A DNA stretch of 7,531 nt from NCBI GenBank assembly GCA_947374125.1, contig CANCAR010000131.1:1-7531 (forward strand), given 5' to 3'. Position numbers and translations under genes: made by a program. This stretch comes from Hyphomicrobiales bacterium. Lineage in GTDB: Bacteria; Pseudomonadota; Alphaproteobacteria; Rhizobiales; Beijerinckiaceae. The notes beneath the pieces were generated by a model. That model was given only the letters and a program-made list of their open reading frames with translations, was not told the DNA's origin and searched no databases. This document shows, one piece after another, positions 1-6,196 of the stretch; the first letter of the stretch is position 1, and each line of letters opens with the position of its first letter.

Positions 1-1635
1 TCTGAGCTTCCGGGTTATTTGGAGCCGCGGCTTCGGGATTTGATGCCCGACCCTTCCACGCTGATCGGGATGGATCAGGCCGCCGAGCGCTTGGCAGACG
101 CGATTATTGCCAGCGAAAAAATTGCGATTTTTGGTGATTATGATGTGGATGGCGCGTGCTCTACCGCGCTGCTCGCGGGCTATCTCGATGGCGTAGGGGT
201 TCCGCGCCTTATCCATATTCCTGATCGGCTCATCGAGGGATATGGCCCCAATAGTGAGGCGGTGCGTACCCTTCATGCGGACGGCGCAAGGCTACTTGTG
301 ACCGTTGATTGTGGCACCACGAGTCATGAGCCGATTGAGGAGGCGAGACGGCTGGGCATGGACACGCTGGTGCTCGACCACCATCAGGCCCCCGTCGATT
401 TGCCAGAGGCTTTGGCGATTGTTAACCCGAACCGGCAGGATGACCTTTCAGGGCTCGGGCATCTGTGTGCGGCGGGCGTCGTGTTTATGACGTTGATTGC
501 GGTCACGCGCGTGTTGCGGCAACGTGGGTATTGGGCCAAGCGCGGCAGCGAGCCCGATCTGATGGCATGCCTTGATATCGTTGCACTTGGCACCGTGGCC
601 GATGTGGTGCCGCTCAAGGGACTCAACCGCGCCTTTGTGCGTCAGGGTTTGCAGGTGACGCGCTCGCGCTCGCGTCCGGGCTTGCGGGCGCTATCGGATG
701 TGGCGCGGCTTGATGGCCCGATGACGCCGTTCCACCTCGGCTTTCTCATGGGTCCCCGGATCAATGCGGGTGGACGCATTGGCGATGCGGCGCTTGGTGC
801 GCGGCTCTTACTGACGCAGGACGATGCGGAAGCCACAGCCATTGCGGAGCGACTGGATGGGCTCAACAAAGAGCGGCAAGCGATGGAAGCCGTGATGGTG
901 GCGGATGCCGAGGCAGACGCCTTAGCACGGCTCGGCATCGATGAGGGCAATGGCAATATTGTTGTAACCGCGTCCGCCGATTGGCACCCCGGCATTGTGG
1001 GTTTGGTGGCAGCGCGTCTGAAAGAACGCTTCCGCAGACCTGCTTTTGCCGTGGCCCTTGATGGGCGTGGCACAGGCACCGGCTCTGGGCGCTCCATTCT
1101 CGGCGTTGATTTGGGTCGCGCCGTACGCGCCGCGGTTGAGGCAGGGATCGCGATCAAGGGTGGTGGCCATGCCATGGCGGCGGGCATCACGATTGAAGAG
1201 AGCAAGATTGGCGCGTTGCGTGATTTTCTGGAAGCTCGCCTTGGCTCGGCTTCTGCCGAGGCGCGGGAAGAGCGCGGCCTTGAGATTGACGGTGCCATAA
1301 GTGCGGGCGGAGTAAAACCTGCGCTGCTGGCGGAAATCGACAAAGCGGGGCCGTTCGGGTCCGGCCAGCCGGAGCCGGTTTTTGTGCTGCCTTCGCATCA
1401 GGTGGTCGATGCGGCGCTGGTGGGCACCAACCATGTGCGGGCGCGTTTTCGCTCGCCCGATGGCACGGTGATCTCTGGCATTGCCTTTCGCGCCGCAGAA
1501 AGCCCGATCGGCGCGGCCTTGCTGAAGGGCAGGGGCACCCAACTCCATATCGCAGGCCATTTAGCGATTGATCGCTATGGCGGCGGCGAGCGGCCACAGA
1601 TCCGGATTGTGGATGTGGCTATGACGGGACTTTAG
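1..1635 (+). CDS. recJ: Single-stranded-DNA-specific exonuclease RecJ (5' end cut by window edge)
   Basis: RecJ degrades single-stranded DNA 5' to 3' in the cytoplasm and serves RecF-pathway recombination and repair. The reading frame is open from base 1, so the TTG at 19 is not a credible start; about 544 residues are visible and roughly 40-60 N-terminal residues are missing, judged from the usual family length. DHH phosphoesterase motifs appear in order: DYDVDG at 136-153, VDCGT near 307-321, DHH at 376-384, and GTVADVVPL near 589-615. GPRINAGGRIG follows near 754-786. The DHHA1 part contains WHPGIVGLVAARL near 982-1020 and GGGHAMAAG at 1159-1185. The C-terminal OB-type segment includes GPFGSGQPEPVF near 1348-1383. 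All metal-binding motifs are intact, so the enzyme should be active. The gene ends in TAG and its tail overlaps the convergent transporter gene by 17 bases. Confidence 0.96.
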   Translation, partial: SELPGYLEPRLRDLMPDPSTLIGMDQAAERLADAIIASEKIAIFGDYDVDGACSTALLAGYLDGVGVPRLIHIPDRLIEGYGPNSEAVRTLHADGARLLVTVDCGTTSHEPIEEARRLGMDTLVLDHHQAPVDLPEALAIVNPNRQDDLSGLGHLCAAGVVFMTLIAVTRVLRQRGYWAKRGSEPDLMACLDIVALGTVADVVPLKGLNRAFVRQGLQVTRSRSRPGLRALSDVARLDGPMTPFHLGFLMGPRINAGGRIGDAALGARLLLTQDDAEATAIAERLDGLNKERQAMEAVMVADAEADALARLGIDEGNGNIVVTASADWHPGIVGLVAARLKERFRRPAFAVALDGRGTGTGSGRSILGVDLGRAVRAAVEAGIAIKGGGHAMAAGITIEESKIGALRDFLEARLGSASAEAREERGLEIDGAISAGGVKPALLAEIDKAGPFGSGQPEPVFVLPSHQVVDAALVGTNHVRARFRSPDGTVISGIAFRAAESPIGAALLKGRGTQLHIAGHLAIDRYGGGERPQIRIVDVAMTGL

Positions 1636-2635
1636 TCTTTGCGGCTTGCGCCTGTTCGCGGAAGAAGATGAAGAGCCCCGCGGCAACAATAATCCCTGAT
1701 CCTAAGAGCATGGTTTGATCCGGCCAATCGCGGAAGACGAGATAGCCCAACACCACCGCCCAAACGATTTGCGTGTACTGATAGGGCATAACCACCGAGG
1801 CGGGAGCGAGTTTCAACGCGCGGTTGACCGAAATATGCGCGATGGTGGAGACAACACCTAAGAGACCCAAAAGAACGAAATCCCGTAAACTCGGTTGCAC
1901 CCATCCGAAAGGTGCTGTGACCAAGCCAAACAGCAATGCACCGCCCGCTTGCCAGCTCACGAGCACAATCCCCTTTGTGCCGCGCAAATGCCGGGTGATG
2001 ATCATGATCAACGCAAAAAACAAGCATCCTGCAATGGCAACAAGTGCGGGAAGCGAGAAGCTCGCTGACGTCGGTCTCATGGCCAACACCACGCCACCAA
2101 AGCCGATCAGAACCGCTACTGCGCGGGGTAAATCCACTCTCTCGCCCAAAAGCGGCCAAGCCAACGCGGTTACGAAAATGGGGGCGGCCATATAGAAGGT
2201 CACCAAATCCGCCAAAGGCAAATAGGCGACCGACCAATAAAAGCAGGCGACCTCGCAGGTGGTGAAGAGAATTCGTAAAAGGTTCATCCGCCAATCTGGC
2301 GGGGTGAGGATCGTCCGCCAGTTCTCCCGCGCCAGTGATGGTGTGAGCAATACAAGGCCGGCGAGGCTGCGGATGAGCAGCACTTGGCCGACCGAATAGG
2401 TGGCGACCAGCCATTTTCCCATCACATCATTGGCGACATACATAAAAATCGCCAGCATCATTAAAGCGATGCCAAGCGGAATGTTTTGCTGGATCAGATC
2501 GCGACCGCTCGCCGAATTCGCTTCAGGCAAACCCACCAAATCCTCGCCGGTGCCGAAAGAAGGCTCGATCAAGGCCGTGTGCGGTGCGGGTTCTGCACCC
2601 TCTGGCGCGGCTGTATTTGGCGGGGAGGTAGACAT
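1619..2635 (-). CDS. EamA/DMT-superfamily membrane transporter
   Basis: This 338-residue inner-membrane protein has two EamA repeats, about residues 51-187 and 197-326, each with about five hydrophobic helices, giving the ten-helix drug/metabolite transporter fold. The end of repeat one carries the familiar GER-x-GFGGVVL pattern (residues 164-184). Repeat two has NRALKLAPASVVMPYQYTQI (271-290), also typical. Family members export or import small metabolites such as amino acids, but substrate cannot be read from sequence. The first ~50 residues are a Pro/Ala/Glu-rich polar tail before helix one, longer than in many relatives. No methionine lies between residue 1 and M59, so the ATG at 2635 is the best start, although no strong Shine-Dalgarno site stands before it. 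The gene converges on recJ. A promoter is presumed in 2636-2762, but I see no clear one on this strand. Confidence 0.9.
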   Translation of the reverse strand: MSTSPPNTAAPEGAEPAPHTALIEPSFGTGEDLVGLPEANSASGRDLIQQNIPLGIALMMLAIFMYVANDVMGKWLVATYSVGQVLLIRSLAGLVLLTPSLARENWRTILTPPDWRMNLLRILFTTCEVACFYWSVAYLPLADLVTFYMAAPIFVTALAWPLLGERVDLPRAVAVLIGFGGVVLAMRPTSASFSLPALVAIAGCLFFALIMIITRHLRGTKGIVLVSWQAGGALLFGLVTAPFGWVQPSLRDFVLLGLLGVVSTIAHISVNRALKLAPASVVMPYQYTQIVWAVVLGYLVFRDWPDQTMLLGSGIIVAAGLFIFFREQAQAAKTKVPS

Positions 2636-2717
2636 CGGTTCGTCGTGCTTTCAAACTTGATCGGAGGTTAGGCGTAAAAAATAAAACGTAAATTTTCTAT
2701 CGCCTGCCGCAAGACGC

Positions 2718-2746
2718 TTGTCGAGCGGCGATTGTTCGCCTATAAG
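2718..2746 (+). promoter_or_regulatory. Sigma-70-type promoter of tRNA-Glu
   Basis: TTGTCG (2718-2723) and TATAAG (2741-2746) are separated by exactly 17 bases, close to the housekeeping-sigma consensus. Transcription would begin near 2752-2754, about ten bases before the mature tRNA 5' end at 2763. The placement directly upstream of a tRNA gene makes this the best supported promoter in the window. It has not been shown experimentally. Confidence 0.75.
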
Positions 2747-2762
2747 CGCGAAACTTGCGCTA

Positions 2763-2838
2763 GCGCCCTTCGTCTAGCGGTCTAGGACGTCGCCCTTTCA
2801 CGGCGAAAACACGGGTTCGATTCCCGTAGGGCGCGCCA
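2763..2838 (+). tRNA. tRNA-Glu (anticodon UUC), CCA encoded
   Basis: The 76-base sequence folds into a full cloverleaf. The acceptor stem GCGCCCT (2763-2769) pairs with AGGGCGC (2828-2834). The D stem is GTCT/GGAC, with one G-U pair. The anticodon stem TCGCC/GGCGA (2790-2794, 2802-2806) encloses loop CTTTCAC, with anticodon TTC at 2797-2799. The T stem ACGGG/CCCGT (2811-2815, 2823-2827) encloses loop TTCGATT. Discriminator G2835 and an encoded CCA (2836-2838) follow. The tRNA reads glutamate GAA/GAG codons and also supplies Glu-tRNA for tetrapyrrole synthesis in alphaproteobacteria only where that route is used. It appears to be a single-gene transcript; no clear terminator follows, and the small membrane gene on the other strand ends 62 bases downstream. 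Confidence 0.97.
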
Positions 2839-2900
2839 AGGAATTTTCAAATAAATCAATGGGTTGGGAATTAATTGGCTTTGCGAGAAGCGGATCGGTG

Positions 2901-3392
2901 TTAAGCTTTCGGTCCGCGGGGAAGCCTTAAGCCGCTTACGATTCCGATGACAAAAGAAATTGCTACCAGGTGGTACGGCCGCGTCTGGCGGGCAAGGGCC
3001 ACTGTTGAGCGTATGGCAAGGGCTTCGTCCTTGCGGCCTGAACGCTCTAACCACTCGGCGATATTGTTTAACGCGAAGTCAGGGCTTTCCTCGTCCAGTC
3101 CGCCTTGGGCGGGCTTGGCATTTATCGGCACGCTTGGTCGATTGCGGATGTTTCGTGCAACGCCAATGCCAAGCACGATCATGAGGGCGGTCAAGGCCAA
3201 AAGTGCCGCCATCGCGGCTGCTGCTGCCATTGGGCTGAGATGATCGAGCATCAGCATAAAAGCCGATGCGACACCAAAGCCAAACGCGCAGGCGACAAGA
3301 AACAGGGCAAAACATAGGAAAGCGACCGACGCGAACGCAAAAGCGACATCGCTTTTAAATTTCTGAAACAACGAAAAGGCGTGCCGCCCCAT
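2901..3392 (-). CDS. Small holin-like (putative phage-holin-3/YqjE type) membrane protein
   Basis: The 163-residue product has two long hydrophobic segments (about residues 17-48 and 55-79). A polar helical stretch follows (about 98-137, containing NNIAEWLERSGRKDEALAIR), then a third glycine-spaced hydrophobic segment (140-156, VAISFVIGIVSG) and a basic tail. This layout resembles the small membrane proteins annotated as phage holin family or YqjE-like, which are commonly encoded next to DUF883/ElaB proteins. Despite the name, chromosomal members are not known lysis proteins. The assignment rests on layout and neighbourhood rather than a diagnostic motif. The start at 3392 lies 8 bases after the stop of the DUF883 gene, with AAAGG overlapping that stop as a possible ribosome site, so the two are probably translationally coupled. 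No terminator is visible after the stop at 2901. Confidence 0.7.
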   Translation of the reverse strand: MGRHAFSLFQKFKSDVAFAFASVAFLCFALFLVACAFGFGVASAFMLMLDHLSPMAAAAAMAALLALTALMIVLGIGVARNIRNRPSVPINAKPAQGGLDEESPDFALNNIAEWLERSGRKDEALAIRSTVALARQTRPYHLVAISFVIGIVSGLRLPRGPKA

Positions 3393-3400
3393 AAAACCGG

Positions 3401-3715
3401 CTACCTTTTCCCCACAATGTTGGCGCCGATGACAAGACCGAGGCCTGCTGCGATGGCCATGGCGGCGTAAGGGTGATGCTCAATCCGCTTTTCGACATCG
3501 GCGGCGGTGGCCTCGATCTGATGTTTGGCGTCGTTGAACTGGTCGGTGCCCATTTTAAGATAGGCGTTAGCGGAGGATTTGACCTGTTCGGTTGCCGCAT
3601 CGGCCTGCGTGGTCACAAGGCGTGCAACGGTATCGGACAGGCTTGATATGTCCTTCCGCAGTGCTGAAATATCGGAGGCTATATCGTGGGATGCTGATTT
3701 AATCGTTTCGCTCAT
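3401..3715 (-). CDS. DUF883/ElaB-YqjD-like membrane-anchored helical protein
   Basis: The 104-residue protein has a charged, heptad-like helical body (residues 1-80, including SDISALRKDISSLSDTVARL). It ends in a short hydrophobic glycine-zipper anchor HPYAAMAIAAGLGLVIGANI (81-100) and a basic VGKR tail. This is the standard DUF883 arrangement. E. coli relatives ElaB and YqjD are inner-membrane, C-tail-anchored proteins linked to stationary phase and ribosome binding; whether this protein does the same is inference. The frame stays open to 3844, but the start at 3715 is chosen because GGAG lies 8 bases upstream and the MSETIKSA beginning fits the family. It is followed after 8 bases by the holin-like gene, so the two form an operon. 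A 16-base hairpin lies in the presumed leader. Confidence 0.85.
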   Translation of the reverse strand: MSETIKSASHDIASDISALRKDISSLSDTVARLVTTQADAATEQVKSSANAYLKMGTDQFNDAKHQIEATAADVEKRIEHHPYAAMAIAAGLGLVIGANIVGKR

Positions 3716-3723
3716 GGTGATTA

Positions 3724-3727
3724 CTCC
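3724..3727 (-). promoter_or_regulatory. Ribosome binding site that fixes the DUF883 gene start
   Basis: On the minus strand GGAG is followed by an 8-base spacer and ATG at 3715. This favours the 104-residue product over the 43-codon longer frame beginning with TTG at 3844, whose extra part does not look like DUF883 sequence. Confidence 0.7.
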
Positions 3728-3731
3728 AATT

Positions 3732-3747
3732 CCGATAAAGGTATCGG
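3732..3747 (-). repeat. Perfect 6-bp inverted repeat in the DUF883 leader
   Basis: CCGATA and TATCGG are separated by four bases (minus strand CCGATA-CCTT-TATCGG). The repeat ends four bases before the GGAG ribosome site of the DUF883 gene. It could be a leader RNA hairpin or a regulator site, or chance. It is not followed by a T tract, so it is not a terminator. Confidence 0.4.
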
Positions 3748-3859
3748 TAACTAAACGCGACAAGGTTCTTGCCAGCGAAATCGTGTTCCGGAATGCAAGT
3801 GCCGCAATAAAATCGGGATGGGACGCGCAAATGGCTTTGACCAACGCACGTCTATGACT

Positions 3860-4249
3860 TTATTTTGTGTAAACGTAGTTAGGCAAAGCTTTTACGGCCT
3901 CTTTTGTCGCGCCGCGCAATAAGATCGTTTTGCCATTCACTTCGAGCGTGCTTGACAGTACGACCACGTATTTTTTTCCAACGCCAAGAAATCCTCCTAC
4001 GGATAGGACGACAAACGGGACATTTTCGTTCCGGGTAACGATCAAATCGTCAACTTTGCCAACAACTTCATTCGACTCATTGACAACATTACTGCCAATC
4101 AGTTTGCTGGCTCTGTAGCCGCTTTCAAGGCTGGTCGAGTCAATCTTCATGACGGAGAGCGTTTGCAAAGCACCTTGGCCCATGGCGGGAGCGACAAAAG
4201 AACCGACAAGGGCGGTGATGCATACATATCTGAGAATATAGGGTTTCAT
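3860..4249 (-). CDS. Exported PRC-barrel domain protein
   Basis: The 129-residue product begins with a signal peptide: positive start, hydrophobic core ITALVGSFVA (11-20), and a likely cleavage around VAPAMG (19-24). A PRC-barrel-like domain follows from about residue 46 to 112: RASKLIGSNVVNESNEVVG, then KVDDLIV and a beta-rich stretch with VPFVVLSVGGFLGVGKKYVV. Family members are small beta-barrels found in photosynthetic reaction centre H subunits, RimM and many alphaproteobacterial periplasmic proteins of unknown role. This one is predicted to act in the periplasm. The frame could begin 14 codons earlier at 4291, but the AAGGAG site fixes the start at 4249 and puts the signal peptide at the N-terminus. 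The DUF883 gene lies 144 bases downstream on the same strand. Functional linkage among the three small envelope genes is inference. Confidence 0.85.
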   Translation of the reverse strand: MKPYILRYVCITALVGSFVAPAMGQGALQTLSVMKIDSTSLESGYRASKLIGSNVVNESNEVVGKVDDLIVTRNENVPFVVLSVGGFLGVGKKYVVVLSSTLEVNGKTILLRGATKEAVKALPNYVYTK

Positions 4250-4647
4250 AGCATCTCCTTCTATTATTATAGTATAAAAGTTAAATTTCATACTAATTAT
4301 AATTTATTTAAATATAAAATTAATGTAATTATTTCTACTATTTAATAATAGACTGATTGAAATTTTTAAATAGATGATGATTTTACGAAGAGATATTTAA
4401 CGTATACGTAGATAGGCAATTTGGGGAGTGAGGAAGATGGATCCTCAAGTGCTATTTATCCATACAAGATAACGGTTTGCCACTATTGCGCGCCATGCTT
4501 TAGCCGGTCGGAGCAGGCGAGGTGTCCTGACCTAAGCCCTCTTCAACACTGATTGATCAAGCCTCGGCTCCACCCTCTTTCACCGTCTGCCAATAAGTAC
4601 CGCCATACTTGATATCGGTTGTAGTTGAAGGCCGAAAGTTTGAAGGC
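4250..4647. other. Gene-free region with an extreme AT-rich tract
   Basis: No credible coding region is present. The part nearest the PRC-barrel gene is strikingly AT-rich: between 4261 and 4380 I count 15 G or C in 120 bases, against clearly GC-richer genes around it. Further left-to-right are a perfect palindrome ACGTATACGT (4400-4409) and a small inverted repeat TGAGGA/TCCTCA (4429-4434, 4442-4447) with a seven-base loop. Near the end of the TadG-like gene, TTGAAGGCC occurs twice in direct orientation (4625-4633, 4640-4648), the second copy overlapping the stop codon. The region must hold the promoter of the PRC-barrel gene, but no -35/-10 pair at good spacing stands out. Low GC just above a gene can be a target of AT-binding silencers such as MucR-type proteins; that is inference. 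Confidence 0.6.
4255..4261 (-). promoter_or_regulatory. Strong ribosome binding site of the PRC-barrel gene
   Basis: GAAGGAG on the minus strand sits five bases before the ATG at 4249. It decides that start over the upstream in-frame ATG at 4291, which lies in the AT-rich tract and would bury the signal peptide behind 14 residues. Confidence 0.8.
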
Positions 4648-5904
4648 CTACTGAAACAATCTGTTTTTTGAGGCGGAACTATCAATATTTTGGCAAGGAA
4701 GAGCGGATATTCCGGCGGAGACATTACCCTTCGTCGTAAAATTATCAGCATAAACGCCGCCAGTGACACTGAAGGAACTACTTGCTCCCCTATAGTCAAT
4801 ACTTGTGTTAGGCAAAATAATTCTACCAGTGCCCATGAAGGAATTTCTTGATCCCTTCGCCGTCCAATTATTTAAGGATGCAGATGGCTCTTGATAAATC
4901 AGCATTCCGTCACCGTTATTGCAGTCGGGGGCGCTTAGAGTGATATCTCCCGTAAAATCAACCGGCTTTGCGGATCCTATAATGACGGTGACATTCTCAC
5001 CTGTAACTGTTGTCGTATTGGTCTCAAGTCCACCGTTAAAATAATAGACGCCTGCGGCTAGATGATTGATGCCGCAATTCATGGATACTTTTGCATTATA
5101 GGTGCCGGGCAAATAATTTCCGATGTTACTGATGCATGTTGGTTGTGATCGTACGGTTGGTGACGAGGGCGGCGTATAGGTCGGAAGGGGCGGCAAGGGG
5201 AGGGAAGTGCCTACAACCGCAGGCGAGCAGGCTCCGCATCCGGCAGGGGAATTACCATTATAAACCGTTGTAGATCCATTGCCGACAATTATAATTCCCG
5301 TCTTATTGGTCGTGGAAATTGATTCACCAATCGCCACCGATCCGTCGACAACCCTGATTTGATTATTGCCGTTGGCGCTGAAGGTTCGCTTGATAAAGAA
5401 AACCTCATATCCGCCCTGAACTTTGCCTGCGACTGCGGATTTTTCGAGTGTGTTCCCGCTGTAACCAAAGATGCCGGTGAAAACGCGATCCCATTTTGTC
5501 GACACGATGGCTTTAACACAGTTGGTCTGCGTCGTTGGATTTGGACATGCTACGCCTTTGGTTAAGGCTATTGTGAATCCATTTGGATTAACCTCAGGAT
5601 ACGGGTCATCGCCGCTGGTGCAAGAGCCATAGAACTGCGCGCATGCAAGCGCCTCAGAATCGGCGACGGCCTGTAATTCCGATTGCTTCATATAGGCCAA
5701 CCCAAAATCAATCACGAAGGCTGCAATACCGATGAGAAAAAAGAGAATTAACGCAAAAATAGGCGCAATCGAACCCTCTTCATTTTTGAGTAGATTTCTC
5801 AATCGCCGTTGCCTCAAATTGAAAATTTTATGGTGTTCGACGTCTTCAAGGTGGGTTGAATGAGCGTATTGGAATCCAAATTGTTGATGGATGGCGTTGA
5901 TCAT
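4648..5904 (-). CDS. Orphan TadG-like (Tad-domain) surface/pilus-associated protein
   Basis: The 418-residue product has a basic N-terminal segment (LRQRRLRNLLKNEEG), then one membrane helix and the Tad-type hallmark (about 44-90): GSIAPIFALILF, VIDFGLAYMKQSELQAVADS and EALACA. This anchors TadE/TadG-like proteins of Flp pilus systems in the inner membrane with the rest outside the cytoplasm. The outer part has a proline-rich linker (235-250). A beta-rich region follows, with NYLPGTY (263-269), LAAGVYYFNGG (282-292), GDGMLIYQ (331-338) and GTGRIILPNTSIDYRG (358-373), the pattern seen in the longer TadG-like proteins. The ending NRLFQ resembles their usual ends. Ten cysteines suggest disulfides. 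No other tad or cpa gene is in the window. The ATG at 5904 has a poor ribosome site and overlaps a TATAAT, so the true start may lie inside. Confidence 0.82.
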   Translation of the reverse strand: MINAIHQQFGFQYAHSTHLEDVEHHKIFNLRQRRLRNLLKNEEGSIAPIFALILFFLIGIAAFVIDFGLAYMKQSELQAVADSEALACAQFYGSCTSGDDPYPEVNPNGFTIALTKGVACPNPTTQTNCVKAIVSTKWDRVFTGIFGYSGNTLEKSAVAGKVQGGYEVFFIKRTFSANGNNQIRVVDGSVAIGESISTTNKTGIIIVGNGSTTVYNGNSPAGCGACSPAVVGTSLPLPPLPTYTPPSSPTVRSQPTCISNIGNYLPGTYNAKVSMNCGINHLAAGVYYFNGGLETNTTTVTGENVTVIIGSAKPVDFTGDITLSAPDCNNGDGMLIYQEPSASLNNWTAKGSRNSFMGTGRIILPNTSIDYRGASSSFSVTGGVYADNFTTKGNVSAGISALPCQNIDSSASKNRLFQ

Positions 5905-5930
5905 TATAGACGCAGTGAACCTAATGTCGT
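5901..5930 (-). promoter_or_regulatory. Possible promoter overlapping the assigned start of the TadG-like gene
   Basis: On the minus strand a perfect TATAAT (5906-5901) lies 18 bases after ACGACA (5930-5925), four of six matches to TTGACA. The last two bases of TATAAT are the first two of the assigned ATG. If it is used, the transcript would begin inside the present reading frame and translation would start further in. The -35 match is only fair. Confidence 0.3.
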
Positions 5931-6056
5931 TTCACCACATGGTAGGTGTATGGCGTGAGCACCGTTCGGGCCATTTTTTAAGGTAGGCGAAGATAAGATT
6001 TTTACGGGGTTAGTTCTCTGTTTCGCTCAAGATGCTCGCTCGCTTTCGGCCCGAAG

Positions 6057-6081
6057 GCGTTGGTGTGCACCACCTCAACGC
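6057..6081. repeat. Imperfect inverted repeat between the TadG-like gene and the permease operon
   Basis: GCGTTG-GTG (6057-6065) pairs with CAC-CT-CAACGC (6071-6081), a nine-base-pair stem with a two-base bulge and the five-base loop TGCAC. It is about 150 bases upstream of the TadG-like gene and could be a regulator site or RNA hairpin. There is no T tract. The rest of the 5905-6137 stretch shows no gene. Confidence 0.35.
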
Positions 6082-6137
6082 GTGGCGACGCTAAATCGTT
6101 CAGACAAAGATTACGAATGCAGCTTTTTGCGAACCAT

Positions 6138-6171
6138 AAAAAAACGGATGCGCCTTGCGGGCGCATCCGTT
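6138..6171 (-). terminator. Intrinsic terminator of the sugar ABC operon
   Basis: A perfect 12-base-pair stem, AACGGATGCGCC (6143-6154) with GGCGCATCCGTT (6160-6171), encloses a five-base loop. On the minus strand it runs into seven T residues (6144-6138). It starts 25 bases after the permease stop codon and is a textbook Rho-independent terminator. It makes the permease the last gene of its operon and separates it from the TadG-like gene. Confidence 0.93.
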
Positions 6172-6196
6172 GCAATATGTCTTTTTGGATCGTTGC

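Noticed and set aside
642..1597. Several long minus-strand frames inside recJ
   Set aside because: They are shadows of a GC-rich gene whose plus-strand frame carries every RecJ motif.
2782..3054. A 90-codon minus-strand frame ending with RESNPCFRRERATS
   Set aside because: That ending is the familiar antisense translation of a tRNA gene; the frame overlaps tRNA-Glu and the holin-like gene and has no support as a protein.
3716..3844. N-terminal extension of the DUF883 frame to a TTG at 3844
   Set aside because: A good GGAG site and a family-like start at 3715 explain the gene; the extension does not look like DUF883 sequence and has no ribosome site.
4266..4271. TATAAT on the minus strand upstream of the PRC-barrel gene
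   Set aside because: It nearly abuts the ribosome binding site, and the sequence 17 bases upstream (AGTATG) does not resemble a -35; chance matches are expected in such AT-rich DNA.
4308..4325. TTAA repeats resembling a CtrA box
   Set aside because: The spacing is eight bases rather than seven and the tract is nearly all A/T, so the match carries little weight.
4437..4472. An 11-codon plus-strand mini-ORF after AGGAAG, as a possible leader peptide
   Set aside because: No plus-strand gene follows it and it has no regulatory codon pattern.
4557..4799. An alternative minus-strand frame at the 3' end of the TadG-like gene, suggesting a frameshift at the A6 run or a gene remnant
   Set aside because: The main frame stays family-like through GGVYADNFTTKGN and ends NRLFQ, as expected for TadG-like proteins. 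The other frame has no recognisable domain, and its EGGAEA ending only resembles the permease tail by chance.
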